A stretch of 37,121 nucleotides of DNA from Kibdelosporangium persicum (GCF_013280595.1 NZ_JAAATY010000058.1:1-37121); one strand, 5' to 3'. Counted from the stretch's first letter, positions 1 through 8,376 are shown. Numbers and translations: made by a program. Notes: a model not told the origin generated them from the letters alone.

Positions 1-86
1 CGGCGGAATCACTTACACAGTGGGAATTCCAAGTTTGTTGGTGCCAAATGACACTATGACCGCCCTGTATCGCCCAGGGAGAACAC

Positions 87-911
87 GTGACTGAGCCAAC
101 GCGTCCCACGTTCCTGCGCCGCAAGCTCGGCGCCAAGCTTCGCCGGATGAGGGAGGAGGCCGGGCACACACTGGAGTCCGCCGCCCCGATGCTGGACAAG
201 ACGAAAAGTGCCCTGCATCGGATCGAGACCGGGGAAACCAGGGCCGACGTGCACCTGGTCCGCTCGATCATGGACCTGTACCAGTGCTACGACGAGGAGT
301 TGCTGGAGGAGGTGCGGGAGGCATTGAAGACGCCCTGGTATCGGGTCTTCGGGATCAGGAACTCGGATTTCTTCGACGTGGAGACTGAGGCGTCGGAGAT
401 CAGCCAGTTCTTGCTGATCGAGGTGCCAGGGTTGCTTCAAACCCGCGCCTACATGCGAACGCTATTCAGCGCTCGGTGCCGCCAAGTCCCAGTCGACACC
501 AGCATGAAGGTGCGGCTGTACAGGCAACGGAGGCTGACCAGCGAGGATCATCCGCTGCAGCTGCACAGCATCGTGTGCGAGGCCGCGTTGCGTCGCAGGT
601 TCGGGCCACCAGAACTGATGCAGGAGCAACTCCGGCACCTCATCACGATGTCGGAGTTGCCCACAGTGACACTTCAGGTACTGCAGGACAGAGGCACTTT
701 CTACCTGCCGAACGCACCTTTCACAGTGTTGAGCTTCCCCGACCCCGATGATCCGAGATACCTCTACATGGAGAACCCGACCGGGTCGCTGCAAACCGAG
801 GACCACGCGCAGGTGGAGGAAGCTAGACTGCTACTCGAAGCGTTGCGAATCGAAGCACTGAACCCTTCCGACTCGGTGGCGTTCATCGAGGAGCTAGCGA
901 GGAACCGGTAG
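87..911 (+). CDS. XRE-family HTH regulator with DUF5753 (Scr1-like)
   Basis: This 274-residue protein has an N-terminal Cro/C1-type helix-turn-helix (about residues 10-65, with the typical LRRMREEAGHTLE and SALHRIETG segments). A long DUF5753 sensor-like domain follows (about 85-270). Such proteins are abundant in filamentous actinomycetes and are usually paired with a small DUF397 protein, as here. Pairs of this kind take part in developmental or antibiotic regulation (the WhiJ-like family) and have been likened to toxin-antitoxin modules. The GTG start follows AGGGAG at about 5 bases. The stop codon shares its last base with the GTG of the next gene, so the two are translationally coupled. 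The family assignment is firm, but the target genes are unknown. Confidence 0.9.
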   Translation: MTEPTRPTFLRRKLGAKLRRMREEAGHTLESAAPMLDKTKSALHRIETGETRADVHLVRSIMDLYQCYDEELLEEVREALKTPWYRVFGIRNSDFFDVETEASEISQFLLIEVPGLLQTRAYMRTLFSARCRQVPVDTSMKVRLYRQRRLTSEDHPLQLHSIVCEAALRRRFGPPELMQEQLRHLITMSELPTVTLQVLQDRGTFYLPNAPFTVLSFPDPDDPRYLYMENPTGSLQTEDHAQVEEARLLLEALRIEALNPSDSVAFIEELARNR

Positions 912-1075
912 TGGAACTGAACTGGCGCAAGAGCAGCTACAGCACTTACCACGGGGACTGCGTCGAGATCGCTCTCTTACCTCTCCTCGCCGCCGTTCGG
1001 GACTCCAAGAATCCCGGCTCCACCCTCACCTTCCCGGTGGAGCCTTGGCGGGCGTTCCTCTCGCAGGTCGACTAG
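911..1075 (+). CDS. DUF397 domain protein
   Basis: This 54-residue protein opens with the family hallmark L-N-W-R-K-S-S-Y-S and continues with a GDCVEI segment and a VRDSKNP segment. It ends in the typical W-R-A-F-L motif (about residues 46-50). DUF397 proteins occur almost only beside XRE/DUF5753 regulators and are thought to act with them by protein contact; the biochemical role is not established. The GTG start overlaps the last base of the upstream stop, so it is co-translated with that regulator. The stop overlaps the stop of the convergent minus-strand HTH gene by three bases. No transmembrane segment is visible. Confidence 0.88.
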   Translation: MELNWRKSSYSTYHGDCVEIALLPLLAAVRDSKNPGSTLTFPVEPWRAFLSQVD

Positions 1076-1290
1076 GTCGGTTCTTCGTCCTCGACCCACT
1101 CCAGGAGGTCGCCGGGCTGGCACTCCAGCACCCGGCACATCGCTTCCAGGGTACTGAAGCGGACTGCTTTCGCTCTGCCGTTCTTCAGTACCGCCACGTT
1201 GGCGGGGGTCAGGCCGACCTTTTCGGCGAACTCTCCGACGCTCATCTTGCGCTTGGCCAGCTGGACGTCGATGCGCACGATGATCGGCAT
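1072..1290 (-). CDS. small Cro/C1-type HTH regulator
   Basis: This is a 72-residue single-domain helix-turn-helix protein. The fold is visible as IIVRIDVQLAKRKMSVGE, then an EKVGLTPANVAVLKNG recognition region, and a C-terminal LEAMCRVLECQPGDLLEW. It belongs to the small YozG-like regulators that travel with DUF2975 membrane proteins. The ATG start overlaps the stop of the upstream DUF2975 gene (ATGA), so both lie on one transcript. It is the natural candidate to bind the palindrome over the shared promoter at 1790-1806 and to repress its own operon. That role is inferred from position. Confidence 0.9.
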   Translation of the reverse strand: MPIIVRIDVQLAKRKMSVGEFAEKVGLTPANVAVLKNGRAKAVRFSTLEAMCRVLECQPGDLLEWVEDEEPT

Positions 1291-1766
1291 CAGATCACCG
1301 CTTCCATGTCGGAGCGCAGGGTCGTGGCCTGACGCAGCAGCGCGCGCAACACGACCATCAGCAGTCCGACCACGGTCACGATCGCGGTCATCAGCGTCAG
1401 CACCAGCGGCAGGCCTGGGTCGGTCGCGTTGAAACCGACATAGAGCAGCACGCCCACCAGCACTGCCCAGCCTGCCCCGATGGCCCACAGGATGCCGTTC
1501 ACCCACTTCAACGAGACCTCACTGAAGATCCGGTCCTTCTGCACCAGGGTGAGCAACCGCCACGTGCAGACGATCACCACCTGAACGCACAACACCCAGA
1601 ACACCGTCACGAAGGTCGCGGGCCAGCGCAGGTACGCCATCTCCGGCTCCTCCCTGGCCATGCTCGCGAACTGCCCTGGCAGGGACATCACCTGGAACAG
1701 CACCAGAAGCCCGAACAAGCCCACCAGGCACACTTTGAGAAGGGCAACCGCCCGACGCTCGAACAT
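1290..1766 (-). CDS. DUF2975 family membrane protein
   Basis: This 158-residue protein has four predicted transmembrane stretches, at about residues 8-28, 46-70, 88-110 and 117-142. A short segment lies between the second and third (TLVQKDRIFS), which is typical of DUF2975. The family is of unknown function and is nearly always encoded with a small XRE regulator, as here. The ATG start has no Shine-Dalgarno sequence. A promoter (TTGACA at 1796-1801, 17-base spacer, GATACT at 1773-1778, minus strand) would place the first transcribed base on or next to this ATG. The gene is therefore probably leaderless. Confidence 0.85.
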   Translation of the reverse strand: MFERRAVALLKVCLVGLFGLLVLFQVMSLPGQFASMAREEPEMAYLRWPATFVTVFWVLCVQVVIVCTWRLLTLVQKDRIFSEVSLKWVNGILWAIGAGWAVLVGVLLYVGFNATDPGLPLVLTLMTAIVTVVGLLMVVLRALLRQATTLRSDMEAVI

Positions 1767-1772
1767 GCATCG

Positions 1773-1806
1773 AGTATCGGCATCTATCTATCGATTGTCA
1801 ATCGAT
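1773..1806 (-). promoter_or_regulatory. promoter with palindromic operator for the DUF2975/HTH operon
   Basis: Read on the minus strand, the -35 box is TTGACA (1796-1801) and the -10 box is GATACT (1773-1778), with a 17-base spacer. A perfect palindrome, ATCGATTG-T-CAATCGAT, covers 1790-1806 and contains the whole -35 box. Further ATCGAT-like half sites lie on both sides. Binding of the palindrome would block RNA polymerase. The boxes are seen directly; repression by the downstream HTH protein is inferred. Confidence 0.7.
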
Positions 1807-1821
1807 CCTTATCGGCAATCG

Positions 1822-3231
1822 CTAGATCAGCATCGCCTCGCAGCTGCGTACCACCACCCGGGCCGCGTCGCGCTCGGCGCTGCCCAGCATCGGGTTCTCC
1901 GACTGCTCACGCCACCTGGCCAGGGCGTCGTAGATCGCGTTCTGCACCTCCGCCTGGGTCGGTTCACGGTCGAAACCCAGCCGCGCGTCCAGATCCGTGC
2001 CGTAGCCGCCGATCAACCGCTGGGCCTCCAGGCCCAGTTCCTCCGGCAGACGCGTCCGGCCCGACAACAGGCCCCCGAGCAACCGGAGCTCGTGGAACTC
2101 GTGCGCTCCGGCCAGGACCCGTTCCACGTCGGTCACCAGTTTCGCCGCGCCGGGCCGGGGCTCCATCCGCAGGACCACGTCCAGGCCCAGCAAGGCCGAG
2201 CGGGCCTTCAGCACCTCCCGGCGGTCGACGAACAACCGCCCGATCGAGTCACGCAGTTCGTTCAACCCGCTGCGCTGCACCAATTCCGACGCCAGCTTGG
2301 TACGCGAGTCCGCTCCCTGCCGGATCAACGTCGTCGCCAGCCGGATGCCGACCATCCCCAGCCGGTCCGCCAGCTCCCGGCGCGTCGAGACCGGCAGCAC
2401 GTGCTCGGACCGCGTGAACCTGTCCGCGGTCAGCAACAACTCCTCCGTCTGCGCCCGGGGAGCCGCCGCCAGCGCCGCCAGCGACTGGTACTCCTCCTCC
2501 GGCATCGTCCGGCCCGCCTGGCCGATCAGGCCCGACACCGCCACCACGTTCTGGCACAGGCCACGAATCCGGGCGTCACGCCGGTACCGCCGTGAGATCT
2601 GCTTGGCCGTCGACAAGGAGTCGATCCGGCCACCGCCGACCTCGTCGGCACGCGACAGCACCATGATGCTGTTCACCGGCGCCGCACGGGCCACCGGATG
2701 GTCCTGTGTGGACTGCAGATACCGCACGTCCATCACGTGCACCTGCGGAGTCAGGTACAGCAGGGCGTCCGCTTCGGCCGCGATCTGCTCGGAGATCTCG
2801 TCCGCGATCGGCGGGGTGTCGATCAGCGTCGCGTCCCGCAGCACCCGCGCCGGCCAGTCGACCACGATCCTTGTCATGCCACCGGATTCGAACCCGCTGA
2901 GGTCGATGTCCATCCGGCGGCCGACCCGGACGATCGGCGGTTCACCGGGCGGCCCTTGTCTCATGTAGACGGTCGCGCGCGGCTGCGGGCCGTCCTGGTA
3001 CCAGGTGAAGACCGGGCCGTCCACCTCGATCGGGGCGACCTCGTCGCCCACGACCGCGTTCACCACCGTCGACTTCCCGCTTCCCGGCCTGCCCGCCACC
3101 GCGATCCGCAGTGGCGAGTCGAACCTGCCGATGTGGTGCCGCAGCCAGCTCGTCGCTCGTGGGCTGTCCTGATAAAGCCGCAGTGCCTCATGCAGGATCG
3201 CCCAGACCGCCTCGTCGACGGTTTGGGTCAC
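1822..3231 (-). CDS. iniC: IniC-like dynamin-family GTPase
   Basis: This 469-residue protein resembles mycobacterial IniC (about 490 residues). GTPase motifs are G1 GRPGSGKST (47-55), G3 DTPP (138-141) and G4 SRAD (193-196). The rest is helical, as in bacterial dynamin-like proteins, without an obvious membrane segment. In Mycobacterium, IniA and IniC are dynamin-like proteins induced by cell-wall drugs such as isoniazid and ethambutol, and they remodel membranes. The GTG start overlaps the iniA stop (GTGA), so iniA and iniC are translationally coupled. The gene order iniB-iniA-iniC strengthens the call. IniC proteins are divergent, so the symbol rests on order plus motifs. Confidence 0.85.
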   Translation of the reverse strand: MTQTVDEAVWAILHEALRLYQDSPRATSWLRHHIGRFDSPLRIAVAGRPGSGKSTVVNAVVGDEVAPIEVDGPVFTWYQDGPQPRATVYMRQGPPGEPPIVRVGRRMDIDLSGFESGGMTRIVVDWPARVLRDATLIDTPPIADEISEQIAAEADALLYLTPQVHVMDVRYLQSTQDHPVARAAPVNSIMVLSRADEVGGGRIDSLSTAKQISRRYRRDARIRGLCQNVVAVSGLIGQAGRTMPEEEYQSLAALAAAPRAQTEELLLTADRFTRSEHVLPVSTRRELADRLGMVGIRLATTLIRQGADSRTKLASELVQRSGLNELRDSIGRLFVDRREVLKARSALLGLDVVLRMEPRPGAAKLVTDVERVLAGAHEFHELRLLGGLLSGRTRLPEELGLEAQRLIGGYGTDLDARLGFDREPTQAEVQNAIYDALARWREQSENPMLGSAERDAARVVVRSCEAMLI

Positions 3232-5030
3232 GCGGAGATCTCCAATGGGTTCCTCGACGACGCCGGCAGTGCCCCGGCGATCCGGGTGATCTGACCGTGC
3301 AACTCTCTCAACTGCGTGAGCGCTTGGCGAAGCTCCTGGTCACGGCGCTGCCGCGCGGACAACTCGGCCTGGGCCGAGCGTTGCGCCGCCGAGGCCGCGT
3401 CCGCGACTCGTTGCTGCAACTGCTCCGCCAGCTCCGCGAAATGGTCACGCAGGCCGCGCTGGATCCGGCGGGCGGCGTCCTTGCAGTCCTTGGAGAACCG
3501 CAGGAAGAAGTCGTCCACGTGCCGCTGGGCCGTCGACTTCGCCAGCTGCTGACGCCGCTTGAGCCGCGTCTCCCCTTCTTCCCCGATGCTCTTGCCGCCG
3601 AGCGCCAGACCGGCGCCGATGGAGATCGGGTTGATCAACGGCAACCCGGCGAGGCTGGTGATCAGACCGAACATCAGCACCCCGCCGTAGGAGCCGCGCA
3701 ACCCGGAGAACACCTTCTGGCCCGCGGTGAACTTCTCCAGCCTCGGCCGTTCGGTGTCCCCCGGATCGAGGTCGGCGTCCGACGGGATCACGGTGCCGGG
3801 CACCAGGTCCTGGCGTTCCGGGAAGCACTCGGCCACCCGGTCGGCCACCCACCACGACCGCTCGATCAGCCAGTCGAAGTTGGTCCGGGCGGCCTCGGTC
3901 AGGTTCTCGTTGAGCCATTCCTCGAACTGGTCCCAGGTCTTCGCCGGGTCCGCCTCGTCGAAGGCCCGGTCGACCTCGCGCAGGATCCTGCGGGTCCGGT
4001 CGCGCAGGTCGTACTCGAGATCCGCGATCAGGTCCGCCATCTCGTCGTTCAACACGTTCTGCCACTTGGCCGACCGGCGTTTCAGGTCGGCCATCTTCTG
4101 CTGCGCGTCCATGTACTCCGCGACCGCGGGCGAGTTGCGGTCGTCCGGGCGCGCGGCGAGTTCCTTCTTCACCTGGCCGACGAGTTCCGCCAGCGCGGTC
4201 CCGGTCATCGCGGCGAAGTTCTGCCGGGACGACGGGTTCGACGCGACCGGCAGCACGTCTGTGCGCAGCCGTTCGATCAGCTCGGGGAATCCGGACTCCA
4301 CGTTCAGCGCTTCGTCGTCCTTGGCCACCGCCCGCAGCCGGAGCGCGGACGACACCGGCACCACCGCGGCCGGAATCCCCGCTTTGGACAGGTGTTCCCG
4401 GTTGCGGTCGGCGATCTGCCGCCAGCGCGTGGTCAGGTCGATCTTCGTCAGCGCGACCAGGATCGTCGGGCACGAGCGGCGGACGTGGCGCAGCAGCTCC
4501 AGTTCCGTCGCCGAGAGCTCATGGGAGGCGTCCGTGGCCAGCAGCACGGCATCCGCGCCGCTCAACGCCGAGAAGGTGCTCTGCGCGCGCAACTGGTGCA
4601 GGTTGCCGATCGCGGGCGTATCGATGATCACCAGCCCGGCGGCCAGAATCTTGCGCGGGATACGGACTTCCGTCGTCACGGCGTCGCCGCCCCGGTTGGT
4701 CGCCTGGTCCACCGGCAGCGGCATCCGTTGCGGTTCCGCGCCGGTGCCGTCGTGCAGCAGTTGCGTCGCCGCGGGTTTCTCGGCGTAGCGCACGATCGTG
4801 GGCGCCACCGTCGTCACGTCGTCGCCGACGGCGCACACCGAAGCGCTCACCAAGGCGTTCACCAGTTGGCTCTTGCCCTGGTTGGCCTCGCCGATCACCA
4901 ACACCCTGATCTGCGGGTCGAGCAGCTGCGCCCGCTTGGCCCTGAGCCGTTCGGCCAGGTCAGGTCTGTGGTGGACGACGGATGCCCCGATGGTCTGGTC
5001 CAGAACCTCGAGCCAGGTCGCCGCAGTCAC
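3228..5030 (-). CDS. iniA: IniA-like dynamin GTPase
   Basis: This 600-residue bacterial dynamin-like protein is close to the roughly 640 residues of M. tuberculosis IniA. Motifs are G1 GEANQGKSQ (47-55), a switch-I region TTVAPT (about 73-78), G3 DTPAIGN (137-143) and G4 TKID (195-198). A long helical stalk follows, and a hydrophobic hairpin at about 455-490 (FGLITSLAGLPLINPISIGAG) corresponds to the membrane-inserting paddle. Members hydrolyse GTP to deform or fuse membranes at the inner face of the cytoplasmic membrane. The gene sits 117 bp after iniB, with a terminator-like hairpin between. The GTG start has only a weak ribosome-binding site, so the exact start is less certain. Confidence 0.9.
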   Translation of the reverse strand: MTAATWLEVLDQTIGASVVHHRPDLAERLRAKRAQLLDPQIRVLVIGEANQGKSQLVNALVSASVCAVGDDVTTVAPTIVRYAEKPAATQLLHDGTGAEPQRMPLPVDQATNRGGDAVTTEVRIPRKILAAGLVIIDTPAIGNLHQLRAQSTFSALSGADAVLLATDASHELSATELELLRHVRRSCPTILVALTKIDLTTRWRQIADRNREHLSKAGIPAAVVPVSSALRLRAVAKDDEALNVESGFPELIERLRTDVLPVASNPSSRQNFAAMTGTALAELVGQVKKELAARPDDRNSPAVAEYMDAQQKMADLKRRSAKWQNVLNDEMADLIADLEYDLRDRTRRILREVDRAFDEADPAKTWDQFEEWLNENLTEAARTNFDWLIERSWWVADRVAECFPERQDLVPGTVIPSDADLDPGDTERPRLEKFTAGQKVFSGLRGSYGGVLMFGLITSLAGLPLINPISIGAGLALGGKSIGEEGETRLKRRQQLAKSTAQRHVDDFFLRFSKDCKDAARRIQRGLRDHFAELAEQLQQRVADAASAAQRSAQAELSARQRRDQELRQALTQLRELHGQITRIAGALPASSRNPLEISA

Positions 5031-5085
5031 CCGAACAGTGTGCCCTGCTCGACCGATCGGGTGAAGACCGCCAACGGCAAAAGAA

Positions 5086-5130
5086 GCCGGAGGCCAGGTC
5101 CGCCCCCCGAGGGAGAACCCGGCCTCCGGC
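5086..5130 (-). terminator. terminator/attenuator hairpin between iniB and iniA
   Basis: On the minus strand, a perfect 10-bp stem (GCCGGAGGCC with GGCCTCCGGC) encloses a 25-base loop. It is followed by TTCTTTT. It lies after the iniB stop and before iniA. It could stop part of the transcription so that iniB is made in excess over iniA and iniC, or stabilise the iniB mRNA 3' end. Confidence 0.6.
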
Positions 5131-5147
5131 CGTGTGAGCTGGGCTCT

Positions 5148-6500
5148 TTACAGCAGGCCCAGGTCCGGCACGACGTTGCCGACCACGTCGGTGACCGGGT
5201 TGTCGTTGATCACATTGCCCAGACCGGTCTGGCCGACCACGTCGCCGACGATGTTGTGACCGCTGGCGTCGCCGCCGATGACCGGCAGGTTCTGGGTGAC
5301 CTGCGGGACGACCTGCGAGACGTCCGGCAGGTTGACCGCGGGCACGTCCACCGGGAGGTTGACCGGCAGCTTGTCCAGCACGTCGCCGACGTTCGGCAGG
5401 TTGCCGCCGACACCGGCTACGTCGGTCACGGCGGGCACGTCTACCGGCAGGTCGCCGACGACGGGCAGGTCGCCGGTGACGTCGGTGACGGCACTCTGGG
5501 TGGTCTCCACGGCGTTGTCGGCCGACAGGGCCGGGACGGCCTCGGGAGCCTGGACCGGCAGCGCGGGCAGGTCGACCGGCAGCGCGCCGGCGACGTCGCT
5601 CAGCGGCAGCTGCAGGCCACCGACCGAGGGCACCGCGGAGGCGACACCGAAGACCGCGCCGGTCAGCGCCGTCGGGTCGGTCACGCCCTTGCCCGCGATG
5701 TCGGTGACGTTGCCGACGATGTCGGTGACGTTGCCGGACAGGCCCGGCACCGCCAGCACGTCCTGGTTGATGCCCAGGCCGTGCTCGGTGGTCACGCTGA
5801 TGGTCTTGTCCAGCGGGCCCTCGATCGCGATGCCGCCGTAGGCGACGCCGCCGGCCTCGCCGCCGATCACGTGCGCACCGGTCTCGATCGTGCCGAACGG
5901 CGTGTAGACGCCGGCGTTGGCGGCGACGCCCTCCAGGCCCGCGCTGATCGCGCCGGCGGCACCGAAGTCGCCCACCGGGGTGGACTGGCCGGCCTGGAAG
6001 CCGCCCTCGACCTCGTCGAGCTCGGCCTCGATCTGGCCGACCGCGCCGGTGGTGCCCAGCGGGGACTCGGCGCTCAGCGTGGCCCAGCCGCCGTCCGCGC
6101 CGGCCTCGCCGTCCAGGCTGATACCGCTGGTCAGGCTGTCCAGGTCGGGGACGCCGGGCAGGCCGACGCCCGAGATGCCGCCGAGGCCGTTGACCAGCGG
6201 CAGGTCGCCGGCACCGGCCGGGACCAGGTCGTTCACCAGCGGCAGCACGTCGTAGACGTCCGACGGGGCGATGTCGGTCAGGCCCGCCTTGGTCAGGCAG
6301 CCGACCGGGTCGAGCTCGAACGCCTTCATCAGGTCGGCGTCGCCGAGCAGGCCCTTGCAGAAGTCGTGCAGGGTCGCGGGCTCCGGGGCCGCCGGAACGG
6401 CCGGAGCGGCGGCGGTCGCCTCAGCGGTCGCTTCGGCGTTAGCCTCGGCAGTCGCCTGAGCGGAAGGGGCAGCGGGCTGGGGAGCCTCGTCTCGAACCAC
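5148..6500 (-). CDS. iniB: IniB N-terminal domain protein, Gly/Ala/Val-rich
   Basis: This protein has about 450 residues. It opens with an Ala/Glu/Pro low-complexity stretch (1-42), then the IniB N-terminal domain (about 43-93, TLHDFCKGLLGDADLMKAFE and onward). The rest is a long low-complexity region of repeated valine, proline, glycine and aspartate motifs such as LPVDVPAV and VTDIVGN. IniB is the first gene of the mycobacterial iniBAC operon, which is induced by inhibition of cell-wall synthesis; its own function is not settled. I chose the GTG at 6500 because AGGAGA lies 8 bases upstream and the IniB domain then sits near the N-terminus. The open frame continues to 6767, but that extension is arginine-rich and lacks family resemblance. 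No classical signal peptide is visible. Confidence 0.87.
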   Translation of the reverse strand: MVRDEAPQPAAPSAQATAEANAEATAEATAAAPAVPAAPEPATLHDFCKGLLGDADLMKAFELDPVGCLTKAGLTDIAPSDVYDVLPLVNDLVPAGAGDLPLVNGLGGISGVGLPGVPDLDSLTSGISLDGEAGADGGWATLSAESPLGTTGAVGQIEAELDEVEGGFQAGQSTPVGDFGAAGAISAGLEGVAANAGVYTPFGTIETGAHVIGGEAGGVAYGGIAIEGPLDKTISVTTEHGLGINQDVLAVPGLSGNVTDIVGNVTDIAGKGVTDPTALTGAVFGVASAVPSVGGLQLPLSDVAGALPVDLPALPVQAPEAVPALSADNAVETTQSAVTDVTGDLPVVGDLPVDVPAVTDVAGVGGNLPNVGDVLDKLPVNLPVDVPAVNLPDVSQVVPQVTQNLPVIGGDASGHNIVGDVVGQTGLGNVINDNPVTDVVGNVVPDLGLL

Positions 6501-6948
6501 GGAAATCTCTCCTAGAGGGGTACAGGGGGCAACAACCGGGCAGTGCTTCCGGTGATCGCGGACCCTCCGGTGCGGCACCCGCGGCCGGTCAGTGCATGTC
6601 CACTGCCGGCCATCGACACCAGCGGGTCGTTGATCCCGTGAGCTGCTCGTTCCGCCGGTGGCGAGAAGGCGTCGTTGCCTGTCGTCCACCAGCGGGCCAG
6701 GCCATGGCTGCCCGGCGATGCCCCAGAAAGTTATGCCCCGGGCCGTCCCCCCGACATCGGGGATCACGCCGAGTCATCACTCCCCCCGACTAGGGTTAGG
6801 CCCCATCCTCCATTAGGGGCATTAGGGTGTCCCCCTATGAGTTCCAGTCCGATTCACCGTCGCGGTTGCGGGGTTGGTATGAAGATGTGACCCATCCGGG
6901 GGTAACCCGGACGGGCGCCCGTTCGATCGAGTCGGAAGGCACTCCTGC
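6501..6948. promoter_or_regulatory. divergent control region between iniB and the Hsp70-like gene
   Basis: This 448-bp region has no convincing gene. It contains two copies of CATTAGGG in tandem (6811-6818 and 6820-6827), with further TAGGG and CCCTA half sites at 6791-6795 and 6833-6837. It also holds two copies of TCCCCCCGAC 35 bp apart (6746-6755 and 6781-6790). A minus-strand -10-like TAACTT (6728-6733) would give iniB a leader of about 220 bases. A hairpin near 6892-6915 and GGAAGG (6934-6939) precede the Hsp70-like ATG. The repeats are candidate sites for the adjacent LuxR regulator and for Lsr2. Confidence 0.5.
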
Positions 6949-8376
6949 ATGCCATACGTCTTGGGGATCGACGTGGGGACCTGCCGCACCGCGGCAGCGC
7001 TCTGCCGTCAGACCGGCTCCACCTGGGGCGACCCCGAGGCTGTCCAGCTGGGTGAGCGCACCACCACCGCGCCGACGGTGGTGTACTTCGCACCCGACGG
7101 CAAGGTGGTCGTGGGCGACCCGGCCGACCGGAACGCGGGCAGCGACCCCGCCAACGCCGCGCGTGATTTCGCCAGGCGGATCGGCGACGAGGTCCCGCTC
7201 ATGGTCGGGCGCGAGGTGTGCACGGCCGAGACGCTCGCCGCCGTGCTGATCACCTGGGTGGTCAACGAGGTGTCCACGGCCGAGGGCGAACCCCCCAAGC
7301 ACCTGGTGGTCACCCATCCCGCCGGGTGGGGCAACCACCGCAGGCGCCTGCTGCACCGGGCGTTGCGGCAGACCAAGGTCGACAACGTGACCCTGCTGGC
7401 CGAGCCGGTCGCCATCAGCGAAAGCCATGCCGCGACCCACGACGTGCAGCCGGGTGACGCGCTGGGCGTGTACGACCTCGGCGCGACAGGGCTCGCGACC
7501 GCCGTGGTCCGGCGATCCCCCATCGGCACGTTCGAGGTGCTCAACTCGGCCGAAAGCGTCGACTCCAACGGCGGTTACAGCTTCGACGACGTGGTCTTCG
7601 AGTACGTGCGCAACGCGACCGGCGGAGTCGACCCGGCCGACCCGGACGCCTGGCAGAAGCTCTCCCGGCTGCGCGGCGAATGCGTGGCCGCCAAGGAGTT
7701 CCTCTCGGCGAGCACCGAGGTCACGGTGCACGAGGTCGTGCTGACCAGGGTCGAGTTCGAGGAGATGATCCGCACGTCGGTGCAGGCCGGGATCGAGGAG
7801 CTGCTGCGGATCATCCGGCCGGCCGCGGACCTGAAGACCGTCCTGGTCACCGGCGGGTCCGCCCGGATCCCACTGGTCGGCGAGCTGATCAGGGAAGAAC
7901 TGCGGGACCGCACCGTGATCACCCCCGAGCCTGAGCTCGCGTGCGCACGGGGCGCGGCGATCGTGGCCGGCCGGATGGCCCCGGCACCGCAGGCCGCGCC
8001 CGCGCTGGTCCGCTCGCCGGACGAGGCACCCCCGGCGCCTGCCCGGCCGTCGATCGAGATCACGCCGCTCGAACTGCCCCCGCCGCGTTCGGCGCTGCGG
8101 GCGTTGACCGGGAAACCCAAGCTCGTCGGCGGTCTGAGCGCTCTGGTGCTGGCCGCGGGCGTCGGCCTGACGTTCTACCTCAAGCCCGACGAACCGCCGA
8201 AGCCGCCCGCCCCGGACTCGTCCGCGGTCGCGCCGGTCAACAACAGCAAGCCGACTCCGCTGTCGTCGCCCACCACTCCCGCGGTGACGCCGTCGTCGGT
8301 TCCGCCGCAGCCCAAGTCATCCAGCAGCAAGTCAGCCAGGTCATCGACCCCCAAGACAGGCGAGGACGGCCGTTGA
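6949..8376 (+). CDS. membrane-anchored Hsp70-like ATPase
   Basis: This 475-residue protein has an Hsp70/actin-fold nucleotide-binding domain. Visible motifs are phosphate-1 LGIDVGTCRTA (5-15), phosphate-2 VYDLGATGLAT (174-184) and adenosine VLVTGGSARIPLV (298-310). The usual Hsp70 substrate-binding domain is missing. Instead there is a proline-rich linker (about 353-390), one transmembrane helix (391-411) and a Pro/Ser/Thr-rich tail (412-475) that should lie outside the cell. This resembles other actinobacterial Hsp70-like sensor proteins rather than DnaK. The ATG is preceded by GGAAGG at 9 bases. It is divergent from iniBAC and overlaps the following LuxR gene, which suggests a shared sensing or control role (inference). 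Confidence 0.85.
   Translation: MPYVLGIDVGTCRTAAALCRQTGSTWGDPEAVQLGERTTTAPTVVYFAPDGKVVVGDPADRNAGSDPANAARDFARRIGDEVPLMVGREVCTAETLAAVLITWVVNEVSTAEGEPPKHLVVTHPAGWGNHRRRLLHRALRQTKVDNVTLLAEPVAISESHAATHDVQPGDALGVYDLGATGLATAVVRRSPIGTFEVLNSAESVDSNGGYSFDDVVFEYVRNATGGVDPADPDAWQKLSRLRGECVAAKEFLSASTEVTVHEVVLTRVEFEEMIRTSVQAGIEELLRIIRPAADLKTVLVTGGSARIPLVGELIREELRDRTVITPEPELACARGAAIVAGRMAPAPQAAPALVRSPDEAPPAPARPSIEITPLELPPPRSALRALTGKPKLVGGLSALVLAAGVGLTFYLKPDEPPKPPAPDSSAVAPVNNSKPTPLSSPTTPAVTPSSVPPQPKSSSSKSARSSTPKTGEDGR

Noticed and set aside
3111-6515. Long plus-strand open frame of 1134 codons
   Set aside because: It runs antisense to iniC, iniA and iniB. The product is Arg/His/Gln-rich with no motifs, typical of the opposite frame of GC-rich genes.
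6837-6890. Short 17-codon frame before the Hsp70-like gene, as a leader peptide
   Set aside because: It has no ribosome-binding site and no codon run or hairpin arrangement that would mark an attenuator peptide.
7941-8372. Upstream extension of the LuxR regulator frame
   Set aside because: This part overlaps the Hsp70-like gene in another frame and is arginine-rich. The regulator starts at TTG 8373 or ATG 8415.
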